Source of the DNA: an uncultured Bacilli bacterium
GTDB taxonomy: Bacteria > Bacillota_I > Bacilli_A > RF39 > UBA660
DNA: 36,423 bases
Direction of reading: 5' to 3'
Assembly (NCBI GenBank): GCA_947625425.1
Contig: CANQOH010000010.1
Span: forward strand, 1-36,423
Each line of letters opens with the position of its first letter. Positions within the stretch are counted from its first letter, which is position 1. Shown here piece by piece: positions 9,201 through 17,030 of this stretch. The notes under the pieces were generated by a model that was not told the DNA's origin, searched no databases, and worked only from the letters and a program-made list of their open reading frames with translations. A program made the translations under genes and the position numbers.

Positions 9201-12200
9201 ATCAATTTAAGTTTCACCCTTCCAGAAGATGAAACCAATCTTGATATTGCAAAAATAATTGTTGAAGGTAAAGAATATCAAGTAAGTAAAGATAATAATA
9301 CTTATAAAACAATTATTGATGGTTATAATATCGCTGGAGTTAAAGAAATCGTTATTACTGATATTATCTTAAATAATGGTAAAAAAATAACTTTAAAAGA
9401 TCCAGCCATAAATAATATTGAAGTCTTAAAAGATAAAATAAGTATTTATGATTTTAAATATGAAGATGAAGAAGATTCCATAAAACTTAAATTAAATTTA
9501 AAAGATAATGATACAGCAGTCTTTGACAAGCTAGAAGATAATATTAAAGTAAATATCTATAATGAAGATAATACACTTATACATACATATCCATTTAATA
9601 AAGAAATAACTCTTACTAAAGATGGTAATATTAGATACTATATTAAAGTAATAGCTACATATGATCGTGATATAAAACGAGGTGAAGCTAACTACTTTGA
9701 AAATATTGAATTATTAAATGAAGTTATATCACTTGATAAAAACTATATTGAAATGAAAAAAATAACTGATGTTACTTTATATAAAAATACTCTTGAAAAA
9801 GTCACAGAAATTGAGCAAGTAACCATAAGTGATATTACCGCTAATCCTAATAATTACTTCGTTAAAATAAGTATGGAAAAACTACCTACTGTATATGCTA
9901 AAATTAAAAAAGTCTTAAACGAAAATAATCATTTAATCTTAATCTTAGATTATGACTATGTAATTAAAGAAAAGAATGATGAAAAGCAAGATATCAGAAT
10001 TGACTTCGGTTTAATTGAAAATGACCAAGTTACCAATTCTGCTCGACCAGCTAATATTGAACAAATCATTGAAATGATTAAGAAAGACCCTTATGCTAAT
10101 ATAACTTTAGGTAAAAATCTTGATCTAAGTACCATCGATTTAGATACAGAAGCTGTCTTTAATGTAGAATATCATGGAACATTTAATGGTAATGGTTATA
10201 AAATAACTAATTTAGATCGTCCATTATTTAAAAATATTACTAATGGTACTATTAAAAATCTAAAAATAACTAATGCTACTTTAAAAGATAGTAAATATAA
10301 AGGTGTTATTGCTAATACAGCAAGTAATGCAACTATAACAAATGTTAATATTAATGATGTTAAAATCGAAAATAGTACTGAAGACACTGGTGGCTTTATC
10401 GGTATTGCGGAAAATAATACTTTAATCGAAAAATCTAAAATAAATAATATAACTATCACTAGTAATGAAGAAGCCTTAAGAACTGGTGGCCTAGTCGGTA
10501 CATTAAAAGATTCTAAAATGATAAATAACTATGTTGGTGGTAAGATAACTGCTAATACTGATTATATTGGTGGCATAGTAGGTAATTCCGAAAATAGCGA
10601 ACTAAGAAATAACGTTGTTGAAGTTGAAATAAAAAATGGCCCAACTAAAATAGCTAATATCACATGTTACTTTGCTTGTTCTAAAGATAAATCTTCAACA
10701 TATATCGATAACGTAACTATTGAAGGAGTAGCTAATAATGGCTTTACCAATAACGCTAAAACTATATCTAATAACTATAACTTTTATACTAAATCTAAAA
10801 ATGATCCAATAGAAGGTGTTACAGATATCGAATTTAAAGCTGCCGATGAATCAATGTTAACTTACTATCGTAATGCTCACTTTGATGAAAAAATCTGGTA
10901 TTTAGAAAATGTCTTATTCTTTAAATACCCAATCTTTAAAAACGAAAGATCATCTGTTCTAGATATTGATTCCGTCGCTGATGATTATGACATTAATAAA
11001 GAAGAATACTTATATAAAAACTTAGTTAAACTAACACCATTCTATGATAGTAAAAAGATTATTCAAAACGCTAAAAGTATTGCAGATAATAGTCCTTTAG
11101 CAACTAAAACGATCAAACATCTAATTCCGTTAGATGCAAGTGGTAATATCGTTACATATTTAACTACAACTGATTATCAAAAGATTGCTAAAATTAAAAT
11201 AGTCTATGAAGATGATACACGCGAAGAATATGAAGTTAAATTTGATAAATTATATGATATGGTCACTAGTTATCGTATTAGTAGTTTAAAAATCGATTAT
11301 ACTTTTAACCATTATTTAATCGATAGCAATTCTCAATTAGTTAATAATCTTACTAATTACTTAGCTTCCCTAGATTATGATACTAATTTAGACACTTTAA
11401 CTACTGGTGATGATAGTCGTCTTTATAAAGAATTCTATAATGATGTAACTAAAAAAGAATTACGTGAATTCGTTTTAAAATATATTTCTATTACTAATAA
11501 TGCTAATGCTAATTCTAATGAAGCTATTAGTGACTACTTAGAAAGAGAAATTAAAAATGATCCAGAATTTATAAAAACATTATATGTCTATAATTACTTT
11601 AGAAGATTCTATGATGTCGATATCGCCGGCATGAAATTATATGACTTCATCTTATTTGATGCTGAAGGCTTTGATAGTGAAGGCATGAATACTAAAGCTA
11701 TCGTTAATGCTTACTTAAAAGATAGTAAAAACTTCGATACTAATCGTACTAATGAAGCCTACAGTAATACATTAGCTAAATATACTAATTATAGTAACAT
11801 CCCATTATTCTTAGAACATTTAGTAACGACATTAACTAATGAAAAAATAGATGATTGGTATGCTAAAGAATTTAAAGGTTTCTTAGTTGAATTAGATGTT
11901 AAAGGCCGTCCTGACATCGAATATCGTTTATGGGATCATATAAGTACGCCAGATAAGAATACTAAAGTTAATTGGTATAATTATGCTTTACCAATTCTAA
12001 CTTTACCAGAAAGAGCTGCTTATATTATTACAACTCCAGGACAATTCGTTATTGGTGCTGAAAGAACATATATTAATAATCCGTTTAATGAAAAAGAACA
12101 AGAAGACTTTAAAGAAAGAGTAGCCAAATATACTAAACGTATGAGTGATTATTATAATACAGCCGCAGCTATTATTGGTGAAGCCGATATATTTAATAAT

Positions 12201-13586
12201 ATTCATACTATTCAAATAGATAAACGTTTTGCTTATCAAGATGGTGTCTTAACATACCAAAACCCATATTCAACTGAAGAACCATTCCATAAAAACTTTA
12301 TTGAAGTAATTGGTCAATGGGCTTATCCCGATGGTAATGCTGCTACCGCTAATGGTGCTTATATTATCTGGCGTGCTGAAGGTTGCTTAGATGGTGATTG
12401 GACTTATAGCACTTGGTCTCATGAAACAGCTCATAATATGGATGCCCGTTTATTCTTAAAAGATAATGGTCGAAGATTTGATGCTGGTGGTGAAGATTAC
12501 GCTGATGGAAACTTAACACAAAGTTTCAATTCAGCTGATATCGTTATGAACTTATCAATGCATTTTGCTGATAATGAACGTATTGCTGTTAACTTAACTC
12601 CAGAAAGAATTAATACGCAAGATAAGATTCAAGACTTCTATGCTAAGCTATTTGATACCGTATATATTATGGATTATCTTGAAGGCGAAGTATTCTTAAA
12701 ACTACCAGTTGAAGAACAAGCAGCTCTAGTCGTTCAAGTATCATATCCACGCGAACAAACAAATACTTTAGAAGGCCATGAATACTTAAAACGTCAACAT
12801 ACGGTATATTCCGAAGTATCACTAGAAGATTATAAAAAATGGGATATTAAGACTTTAGAAGACTTATATGACCATAAACTAGTTATGTTCCCTGGTGTTA
12901 TCTATTCAACATATACTACAAATCGTTATGGTTGTGAAAACATCTTAAAAGTTCGTTGGTATGAACCACATAACGATGAAGGAAGACCAGACTCATATAG
13001 TATTAAATGGTGGGCTTATGAAATGTTAGGTTATGCTGGATATGAAAATGGTTATATCGAATATTATAGTAATCGTAATTCAGTACCTAAAACAATTCCT
13101 AATGTAGCCAGTGATGGTAAGAATTATGTCTATGATGATAAAGGTAATAGAAAAGAATCAAATGTCAATTATAAAACTGACTTAATGGCTTTAAGAACAA
13201 TAACTAATAATGATACAATTACTTTCAAAGAATACCGTAAACAAAGATTTAATAAAGTTAAAGCTAATTTAACTGCAATTCAACAAATTAAAGTCAATGA
13301 ATACTTTACGAAGTTCTATAACGCTCTTCATGAAGACGCTATTGCGGTTATTGAAAAGCGCCAAGAAGCTGAAGAAAAATATTCTGGTAATACTGAACAA
13401 GCTATTAATAATCGTAATAAGTATATTATTGATAGCAAAGTTAAGAATTTTGCTAAGAGTTCTGCTGTTCGTCAAGACTTATACTTTACAATAAAAAATG
13501 GTACTAAAGACTTTACAGGTAAGGTTTATGATTCAAATAAACTACAAACTGTAACTGAATTTACGATACCTAAAGATTCTAACTAA
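6261..13586 (+). CDS. giant M26-family (IgA1-protease-like) zinc metalloprotease with cohesin-like, dockerin-like and GLUG modules
   Basis: 2441 residues. Order: signal peptide (1-21); cohesin-like beta domain (about 22-155, LKVDKQDLNAGEVVTVDAEL); two transmembrane segments (about 181-203 and 209-231) with a short QKRDKK loop; dockerin-like calcium loops (DVNNDGINDYNDA from 236, DVNNDGKVDVNDA from 300); four beta modules of about 210 residues marked by a VLKD-type motif near 415, 621, 846 and 1054; GLUG-like repeats (about 1305-1465); then the catalytic region. HETAH at 2054-2058 with E2078, 20 residues after the second His, and NGRR between them match peptidase M26 (Streptococcus IgA1 protease, ZmpB, ZmpC), which also carry GLUG repeats and N-terminal double membrane segments. 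The enzyme is probably held at the cell surface and cleaves host glycoproteins or IgA; the substrate is not shown by sequence. Own promoter and terminator. Confidence 0.88.
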   Translation: MKKILSLIIISILLLPITIYANNEITLKVDKQDLNAGEVVTVDAELPKDLKLYALTATLNYDHNVFEEISNENFVGQEDVVNVLYNPENNRFGLINKTGEISSSLFRVRLRVKKNAKVGNTNITLTNISSSDGQNKTDFNKSNVEVLITRDAKDNEVIEANPSNSFIETKEELINVFTNKPIVIGAALGIIILLACLVYLIIQKRDKKIITLVISALAIFIIILISLLILNDSKKDVNNDGINDYNDAKEILKYLLDFKGTEVILDNDEDNKTDNENSNTNTNTNSSTSKPSKKPNNKYDVNNDGKVDVNDAGHSTGTTTEKTNYKVTLKSNEKNENIYAEKGEITLEFTATVSPNEKIKEVMIDNKYYPVTYHDKYYTVTLNTPNTSGIHEFKFTKAKLVNNREINTELTIIKEILKDEPYVDMFNFNEKTDTLTFKLEDKEKAFEKGYIIIEDKDNKEVLKEELKLDNSINYNFEKEQNYTVLIQATFDRDTNTLNNITSNKNYYENKVIYSHTLSINSNYDFKIFNLSITDAIEKGEKPIIEFESTNNKGYSVEYIEINNIRYEVTPKYDKNHYQVELKDLNTDTFGRYHINIDKVEINNYKVFERTKDYNTNELSYTVLKNGPSVNEISLEDDKANEQLYVNYKVEDKDKTLSHLNLALYDYNNKFVTKLNDVQNGNRIPISYKGNIAGGYSVKFLADYNLGTDRHTYNEVNVGEKSITTQTDVKITKVELGRINQNNKFEPTLYPLKGQSKYQIKVYVNISPELRKKYNRISGVTINGLNYDGGSNTVNESGDGGTTITFSIPVESGILDLRIDRVKLAVESYQGVSQAFFAVEPYETQIDVLKDKPTINDLSIIKEDYENNSVTFRFYVKDDKGGFNKGTVSLNNDVKDIKYGENEVTFTNVPQDQELDLIFKGDYDLDTNKISEENNQNYYSNTEIYQTKYTLYNPNKYENLKLNNITTNSDNNDNYFEKTEKINLSFTLPEDETNLDIAKIIVEGKEYQVSKDNNTYKTIIDGYNIAGVKEIVITDIILNNGKKITLKDPAINNIEVLKDKISIYDFKYEDEEDSIKLKLNLKDNDTAVFDKLEDNIKVNIYNEDNTLIHTYPFNKEITLTKDGNIRYYIKVIATYDRDIKRGEANYFENIELLNEVISLDKNYIEMKKITDVTLYKNTLEKVTEIEQVTISDITANPNNYFVKISMEKLPTVYAKIKKVLNENNHLILILDYDYVIKEKNDEKQDIRIDFGLIENDQVTNSARPANIEQIIEMIKKDPYANITLGKNLDLSTIDLDTEAVFNVEYHGTFNGNGYKITNLDRPLFKNITNGTIKNLKITNATLKDSKYKGVIANTASNATITNVNINDVKIENSTEDTGGFIGIAENNTLIEKSKINNITITSNEEALRTGGLVGTLKDSKMINNYVGGKITANTDYIGGIVGNSENSELRNNVVEVEIKNGPTKIANITCYFACSKDKSSTYIDNVTIEGVANNGFTNNAKTISNNYNFYTKSKNDPIEGVTDIEFKAADESMLTYYRNAHFDEKIWYLENVLFFKYPIFKNERSSVLDIDSVADDYDINKEEYLYKNLVKLTPFYDSKKIIQNAKSIADNSPLATKTIKHLIPLDASGNIVTYLTTTDYQKIAKIKIVYEDDTREEYEVKFDKLYDMVTSYRISSLKIDYTFNHYLIDSNSQLVNNLTNYLASLDYDTNLDTLTTGDDSRLYKEFYNDVTKKELREFVLKYISITNNANANSNEAISDYLEREIKNDPEFIKTLYVYNYFRRFYDVDIAGMKLYDFILFDAEGFDSEGMNTKAIVNAYLKDSKNFDTNRTNEAYSNTLAKYTNYSNIPLFLEHLVTTLTNEKIDDWYAKEFKGFLVELDVKGRPDIEYRLWDHISTPDKNTKVNWYNYALPILTLPERAAYIITTPGQFVIGAERTYINNPFNEKEQEDFKERVAKYTKRMSDYYNTAAAIIGEADIFNNIHTIQIDKRFAYQDGVLTYQNPYSTEEPFHKNFIEVIGQWAYPDGNAATANGAYIIWRAEGCLDGDWTYSTWSHETAHNMDARLFLKDNGRRFDAGGEDYADGNLTQSFNSADIVMNLSMHFADNERIAVNLTPERINTQDKIQDFYAKLFDTVYIMDYLEGEVFLKLPVEEQAALVVQVSYPREQTNTLEGHEYLKRQHTVYSEVSLEDYKKWDIKTLEDLYDHKLVMFPGVIYSTYTTNRYGCENILKVRWYEPHNDEGRPDSYSIKWWAYEMLGYAGYENGYIEYYSNRNSVPKTIPNVASDGKNYVYDDKGNRKESNVNYKTDLMALRTITNNDTITFKEYRKQRFNKVKANLTAIQQIKVNEYFTKFYNALHEDAIAVIEKRQEAEEKYSGNTEQAINNRNKYIIDSKVKNFAKSSAVRQDLYFTIKNGTKDFTGKVYDSNKLQTVTEFTIPKDSN

Positions 13587-13587
13587 T

Positions 13588-13620
13588 AAAAAGATTGTTA
13601 AAATAAACAATCTTTTTTTC
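13588..13620 (+). terminator. intrinsic terminator
   Basis: Twelve-base-pair stem AAAAAGATTGTT (13588-13599) with AACAATCTTTTT (13606-13617), tail of T. Confidence 0.85.
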
Positions 13621-13688
13621 TATCTAATTACTAATTGCGAAGAACTAAAATATATATTATAATTATAAAAGAATAAAAGGTGATTGTA

Positions 13689-14597
13689 ATGTTAAAATCT
13701 ATATGTTTAGGTAGAATAAGTTATGAAATAAATCTCCCTGTCGATACAGCTCCAAAAGAGGGTAGTGTGAACGAATTCTTTGAAAAACAAGGTAATGTTG
13801 GTGGTGAAGCTGCCGTCATGGGTTGTTGTCTAGCTAGATGGGGTATAAATACTACTGTTGCAGGTGTTTTAGGTAATGATGTCTTTGGTACACGTATTCG
13901 TAAAGAATTCGATAAATTACGTATTGATACTAGATATATTGAGCCATCATACGATAACGATACTTCAATATCTGTTGTCCTAGTAAATAAAGCTTTAAAA
14001 ACTCATACAATCTACAATATGTCAGATAAATTTGTCAGCTTAAAGAAATGCGATTTTGACTTTACTCCTGATTTAATTTGTGTCGATGGTTATGACTCAG
14101 TTCAAGCCAAGAATCTTCTTGAAAGATTTCCTCATTGCTTATCAGTCTTAGATGCTAATATAATTAGTAGTCCCGTTGTAGAACTTCTAAGAAAAGCTAA
14201 ATACGTTGTCTGTACTAAAGAATTTGCTGAAAGTATTGGTGGTGTTAAAATCGATTTCCAAGTTCCAACAACTTTAGTTCAACTATATCAAAAATTAAAG
14301 AAAAAATATTTAAATACAGAATTTGTTGTAACATTAGGTGATCGAGGTGCTTTATATTGTATCAATAATCAAATTAAAGTAAGTCCATCCCTAAAAGTAG
14401 ATGTAAGTGATACACATGGATGTGGTAGTATCTTTAGAGCCATGTTTGCTCATAACCTAGCTAATGGTAACGATGTTGAAAAAGCCGTTAAAATGGGTTG
14501 TATAGCGGCTGGTCTTGCAGCGAAAAAGATTGGTTCTATTGAATCAATTCCAACTCTGGAAGAAGTTAAAAAGATCTATGACCAAAACTATTCGTGA
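13689..14597 (+). CDS. PfkB-family sugar/nucleoside kinase homologue with altered active site
   Basis: 302 residues with the ribokinase fold: N-terminal GGEAAVMGCCLARWG resembles PfkB signature 1, and DTHGCGSIFRAMFAH at 241-255 corresponds to signature 2 (usual DTxGAGDxF). The catalytic base Asp of GAGD is Ser247 here, and the anion-hole Ala is Cys, so phosphoryl transfer may be lost or unusual. VVTLGDRGALY is the usual strand before the nucleotide site. The ATG at 13689 is preceded by AAAGGTG (13677-13683); a GTG at 13680 is inside that site. The 3' end overlaps the Smr gene by 20 nt, suggesting coupled translation. Confidence 0.8.
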   Translation: MLKSICLGRISYEINLPVDTAPKEGSVNEFFEKQGNVGGEAAVMGCCLARWGINTTVAGVLGNDVFGTRIRKEFDKLRIDTRYIEPSYDNDTSISVVLVNKALKTHTIYNMSDKFVSLKKCDFDFTPDLICVDGYDSVQAKNLLERFPHCLSVLDANIISSPVVELLRKAKYVVCTKEFAESIGGVKIDFQVPTTLVQLYQKLKKKYLNTEFVVTLGDRGALYCINNQIKVSPSLKVDVSDTHGCGSIFRAMFAHNLANGNDVEKAVKMGCIAAGLAAKKIGSIESIPTLEEVKKIYDQNYS

Positions 14598-14850
14598 TCC
14601 CTTTACTTATCGCTTACCACATCTTGATATTCACGGAGAAACATCCTTAACATGTATTGCTGTCATAAAATCATTTATCGATGATAATCTATACCTAAAA
14701 AATGATAAAATAATTATTATTCATGGTAAAGGAACAGGTGCTTTAAGAAAAGCTACTCATGAGTATTTAAAAACTCGTAAAGAGGTAATAAGATACTATA
14801 TAGATGGCTTAAATGATGGTCAAACTATCGTCGAATTAGTGAAAAAATAA
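14578..14850 (+). CDS. Smr-domain protein
   Basis: About 90 residues consisting of little more than one Smr (small MutS-related) domain: LDIHGETSLTCIAVIKSFID at the N-terminus, HGKGTGALRKATHEYLK in the middle and a C-terminal DGLNDGQTIVELVKK. Smr domains bind and nick nucleic acid; stand-alone or MutS2-linked Smr proteins act on stalled ribosomes, mRNA or branched DNA. The ATG at 14578 lies inside the end of the PfkB-like gene. An open frame extends upstream to 14515, but those residues come from the overlapping gene and are not Smr-like. A terminator follows. Confidence 0.82.
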   Translation: MTKTIRDPFTYRLPHLDIHGETSLTCIAVIKSFIDDNLYLKNDKIIIIHGKGTGALRKATHEYLKTRKEVIRYYIDGLNDGQTIVELVKK

Positions 14851-14852
14851 TC

Positions 14853-14880
14853 AAAATAGCCCTCAAAAGGCTATTTTTTC
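14853..14880 (+). terminator. intrinsic terminator
   Basis: Nine-base-pair stem AAAATAGCC (14853-14861) with GGCTATTTT (14869-14877), T-tail overlapping its 3' arm. Confidence 0.85.
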
Positions 14881-14901
14881 GTGAAAAAATAACGATTTTT
14901 C

Positions 14902-14930
14902 TTGAAAAATCAGGACTTCATTGCTATAAT
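14902..14930 (+). promoter_or_regulatory. distal promoter P1 of the 15046 gene
   Basis: TTGAAA (14902-14907), 17-nt spacer, TATAAT (14925-14930) preceded by TGC. This is one of the best consensus matches in the window and gives a leader of about 110 nt. Confidence 0.75.
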
Positions 14931-14982
14931 AAAGGTCCAAAACCATCATAAAAGGAATTTTTTCGGAATAATAGGGCAAAAT

Positions 14983-15012
14983 TTGACGGGGTTAGGCTTT
15001 TTATGCTAGACT
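14983..15012 (+). promoter_or_regulatory. proximal promoter P2 of the 15046 gene
   Basis: TTGACG (14983-14988), 18-nt spacer, TAGACT (15007-15012) preceded by TGC. It lies within the leader made from P1, so the gene has tandem promoters. Confidence 0.6.
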
Positions 15013-15045
15013 AAAAGCACAAAAAGAAATTTAGGGGGAATTAAA

Positions 15046-15465
15046 ATGAAAGGATATGTTTTAGATTACATTAACGAAAACGAGTTTAAAAAATTAGAAA
15101 GAGCATTAAAGAAATATAATATGCTAGCTTATAAGAAATTAAACTTTGAATATTATCCAGCTTTAAGAAATGGTAAATTTGTTGGTGTTATGACTAGCCA
15201 AAATAAAAAAGCTGGTACTGAAACTTACGAACTAAAACTTCCTAGTGATAGTATGTTTACGCAAGTTCATGGTGATGTAAAATTAATATATACAGTTTAT
15301 ATTAAAGAACAAACTATTATGTTAAATACTATTACACCATCCGATATTCTTTTAGAAGGACATCAATCAGAATTAACAACATATAAAGGTATAATGATTT
15401 CTAAGAAAAATGCATCTAAAGATATGTTTAAAATCGATTTATTAAAAATGTTACAAGATAAATAA
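15046..15465 (+). CDS. uncharacterised 139-aa protein behind tandem promoters
   Basis: Small soluble alpha/beta protein with no signal peptide and no family I recognise. Notable stretches are FEYYPALRNGKFVGVMTSQNK and YKGIMISKKNASKDMFKIDLL. The expression signals are strong: two consensus promoters, a TAGGGGG ribosome binding site about 6 nt before the ATG, and a tight terminator immediately after the stop. This suggests an abundant housekeeping or stress protein. Function unknown. Confidence 0.7.
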   Translation: MKGYVLDYINENEFKKLERALKKYNMLAYKKLNFEYYPALRNGKFVGVMTSQNKKAGTETYELKLPSDSMFTQVHGDVKLIYTVYIKEQTIMLNTITPSDILLEGHQSELTTYKGIMISKKNASKDMFKIDLLKMLQDK

Positions 15466-15485
15466 GAGCAATAGCTCTTTTTTTA
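15464..15485 (+). terminator. intrinsic terminator
   Basis: Stem AAGAGC (15464-15469) with GCTCTT (15474-15479), loop AATA, run of eight T. It begins inside the stop codon of the preceding gene. Confidence 0.8.
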
Positions 15486-15494
15486 TGTTAAAAT

Positions 15495-15522
15495 TTGCTT
15501 TTTTCTTAAAACTATATTAAGA
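15495..15522 (+). promoter_or_regulatory. possible promoter of the LCP-like pair
   Basis: TTGCTT (15495-15500), 16-nt spacer, TAAGAT (15517-15522). The match is only fair, but it is the only candidate between the terminator and the AAGGGGATT ribosome binding site. Confidence 0.35.
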
Positions 15523-15553
15523 TAACTCATACATAAAAGAAGGGGATTATTAT

Positions 15554-16165
15554 ATGACTAAGAAATTCATTTTAAATGCCATTTTAATAAATATTTGTAT
15601 CTTATCATACATAATCCTTTTAATTGGTCTTATATCTATTAAAAATCTAAGTCTTATTGCTATTATCATAATTTCAATCATCTACTTAATCGCTCTAATT
15701 TTTATATTATATTGCTACTTAAGTAAAAAAAATATCATCTATAATATTGGTATTATCTTTACCATCATCCTAACCCTTATCTGTCTATCAAATATCAATA
15801 ATTTAAATAAAACCTATTCATATATTGAAAATATCTTTAATAATAAATATGAGTATCAAACATATGAAATCTACGTCAATAAAAAAACCACTAAATACAG
15901 TAATATTACTAAACTAAATGGTAAAAAAATTGGTATGTTAACTTCTAATAAATACAATGTTAAAAAATACTTAAATAACATCTCAGATATCGAATATGTC
16001 ACATATGAAACCAGTGATGAACTAATCATCGCTCTAAATAACTACGAAGTCCAATCAATCATCATCAGTGATGAAGATTATCAAAATATCGATAATCAAA
16101 ATAATCTAAAAAATAAAATAACACCTATCTATGAAGGTAAAATAAAAAAACTAAATAATTTCTAA
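15554..16165 (+). CDS. membrane protein resembling the N-terminal half of an LCP (LytR-CpsA-Psr) protein, without LCP domain
   Basis: Three transmembrane segments (about 7-28, 33-55, 62-80) are followed by an extracytoplasmic domain of about 115 residues. The latter (LNGKKIGMLTSNKYNVKKYL, YVTYETSDELIIALNNYEVQSIIISDEDY, ITPIYEGKI) looks like the substrate-binding-protein-like accessory domain that precedes the catalytic domain in many Bacillota LCP cell-wall ligases. The protein ends where the LCP domain should begin, so it cannot be a ligase. A related gene follows 14 nt later with its Shine-Dalgarno just after this stop codon, so the two form an operon. Function unknown; the assignment to an LCP accessory fold is inference from motif order. 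Confidence 0.55.
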   Translation: MTKKFILNAILINICILSYIILLIGLISIKNLSLIAIIIISIIYLIALIFILYCYLSKKNIIYNIGIIFTIILTLICLSNINNLNKTYSYIENIFNNKYEYQTYEIYVNKKTTKYSNITKLNGKKIGMLTSNKYNVKKYLNNISDIEYVTYETSDELIIALNNYEVQSIIISDEDYQNIDNQNNLKNKITPIYEGKIKKLNNF

Positions 16166-16179
16166 TAAAGGTGATCTAT

Positions 16180-16974
16180 ATGGGTAATAAAAAGAAAAAA
16201 CAATTTCATAAAACTAAGGCCAATAAAAAAGTAACTAAAAGTCCTAGTAAAAAACCTCAATTAATCAATAAAAACCAAGTCAAATATAATGTTTTCTATA
16301 ATCAAAAAAATAATTCTAATAAAATAGAGCTTCCTAAACTCAAAAAACAAACATCACCTAAAGAAGTAATATCTCTAATCTTTAAACTATTAAAAGAAAA
16401 TATCCATATCATCTTTAATTCTATTATGTTATTTATCTTTATCGTCTTTGTTTATGGCCTTTTAACTACCAAAGCCTTCTCCACAACAATTAATATTTAT
16501 ATCATTATTATCGCCATCTTCTTTATGTTAATTGCTATGTCTTATAATAAATATTTAAGTGGTAAAGTCTTTACAACTATCTTATCTATCTTAATGCTTT
16601 TAAATATCTATTATATGAATGATACTTATGGTTATATTGATAGCTTAAATAGTAGTTATTATGAAACCAGAACTTATTATATTGTAACTTTTGATAATAA
16701 TATTAATCAAAATATTTATAGTATTAATAATAAATCAATTGGCTTATTAGATAAAAACTCTAAAAAAATAACTAAAATCTTAAATAATCGCATTTCTGGT
16801 GCTAAATACGAAATCTACGATAATCCTAATAACTTATATAATGATTTCTATAATGAAAAAACAAGAGCTATTATCTTAAGTGAAAATGAATATCAATACT
16901 TAGTCAATAATATCGATAATAATCTTCGTAAAGTAAAAATATTAGATCAATTTGAAACAACTACAAAAATATAA
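16180..16974 (+). CDS. paralogue of the preceding LCP-N-terminal-like membrane protein
   Basis: 264 residues: a very basic cytoplasmic head (KKKKQFHKTKANKKV), three transmembrane segments (about 75-95, 102-121, 128-145), then the same extracytoplasmic fold as its neighbour (NNKSIGLLDKNSKKITKILNN, YNEKTRAIILSENEYQYL, KVKILDQFETT). It also stops before any LCP catalytic domain. The start is ATG 16180 with AAAGGTG at 16167-16173; the GTG at 16171 is part of that site. The basic head may contact nucleic acid or acidic lipid; this is speculation. Confidence 0.55.
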   Translation: MGNKKKKQFHKTKANKKVTKSPSKKPQLINKNQVKYNVFYNQKNNSNKIELPKLKKQTSPKEVISLIFKLLKENIHIIFNSIMLFIFIVFVYGLLTTKAFSTTINIYIIIIAIFFMLIAMSYNKYLSGKVFTTILSILMLLNIYYMNDTYGYIDSLNSSYYETRTYYIVTFDNNINQNIYSINNKSIGLLDKNSKKITKILNNRISGAKYEIYDNPNNLYNDFYNEKTRAIILSENEYQYLVNNIDNNLRKVKILDQFETTTKI

Positions 16975-17001
16975 ATTTTAATTTATTAAAAATAAGATAT
17001 C

Positions 17002-17010
17002 TGTTATAAT
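17002..17010 (+). promoter_or_regulatory. extended -10 promoter of the RDD gene
   Basis: TGT followed by TATAAT (17005-17010); the -35 region is weak. The expected transcription start at about 17017 is followed directly by the AGGTGAG ribosome binding site, so the leader is very short. Confidence 0.5.
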
Positions 17011-17030
17011 ATAATAAGTAGGTGAGTAAA

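Noticed and set aside
10196..10459. Leftward 87-codon hydrophobic frame inside the M26 gene
   Set aside because: Antisense of GLUG-like repeats; no ribosome binding site and no independent context.
13680..13688. GTG start for the PfkB-like protein (and similar GTG starts at 16171, 17022, 18985, 23732, 27395)
   Set aside because: In each case the GTG is the core of the AGGTG-type ribosome binding site for an ATG 9 nt downstream.
14931..15045. Riboswitch in the 110-nt leader from P1
   Set aside because: No known aptamer core and no terminator/antiterminator seen; the leader contains a second promoter instead.
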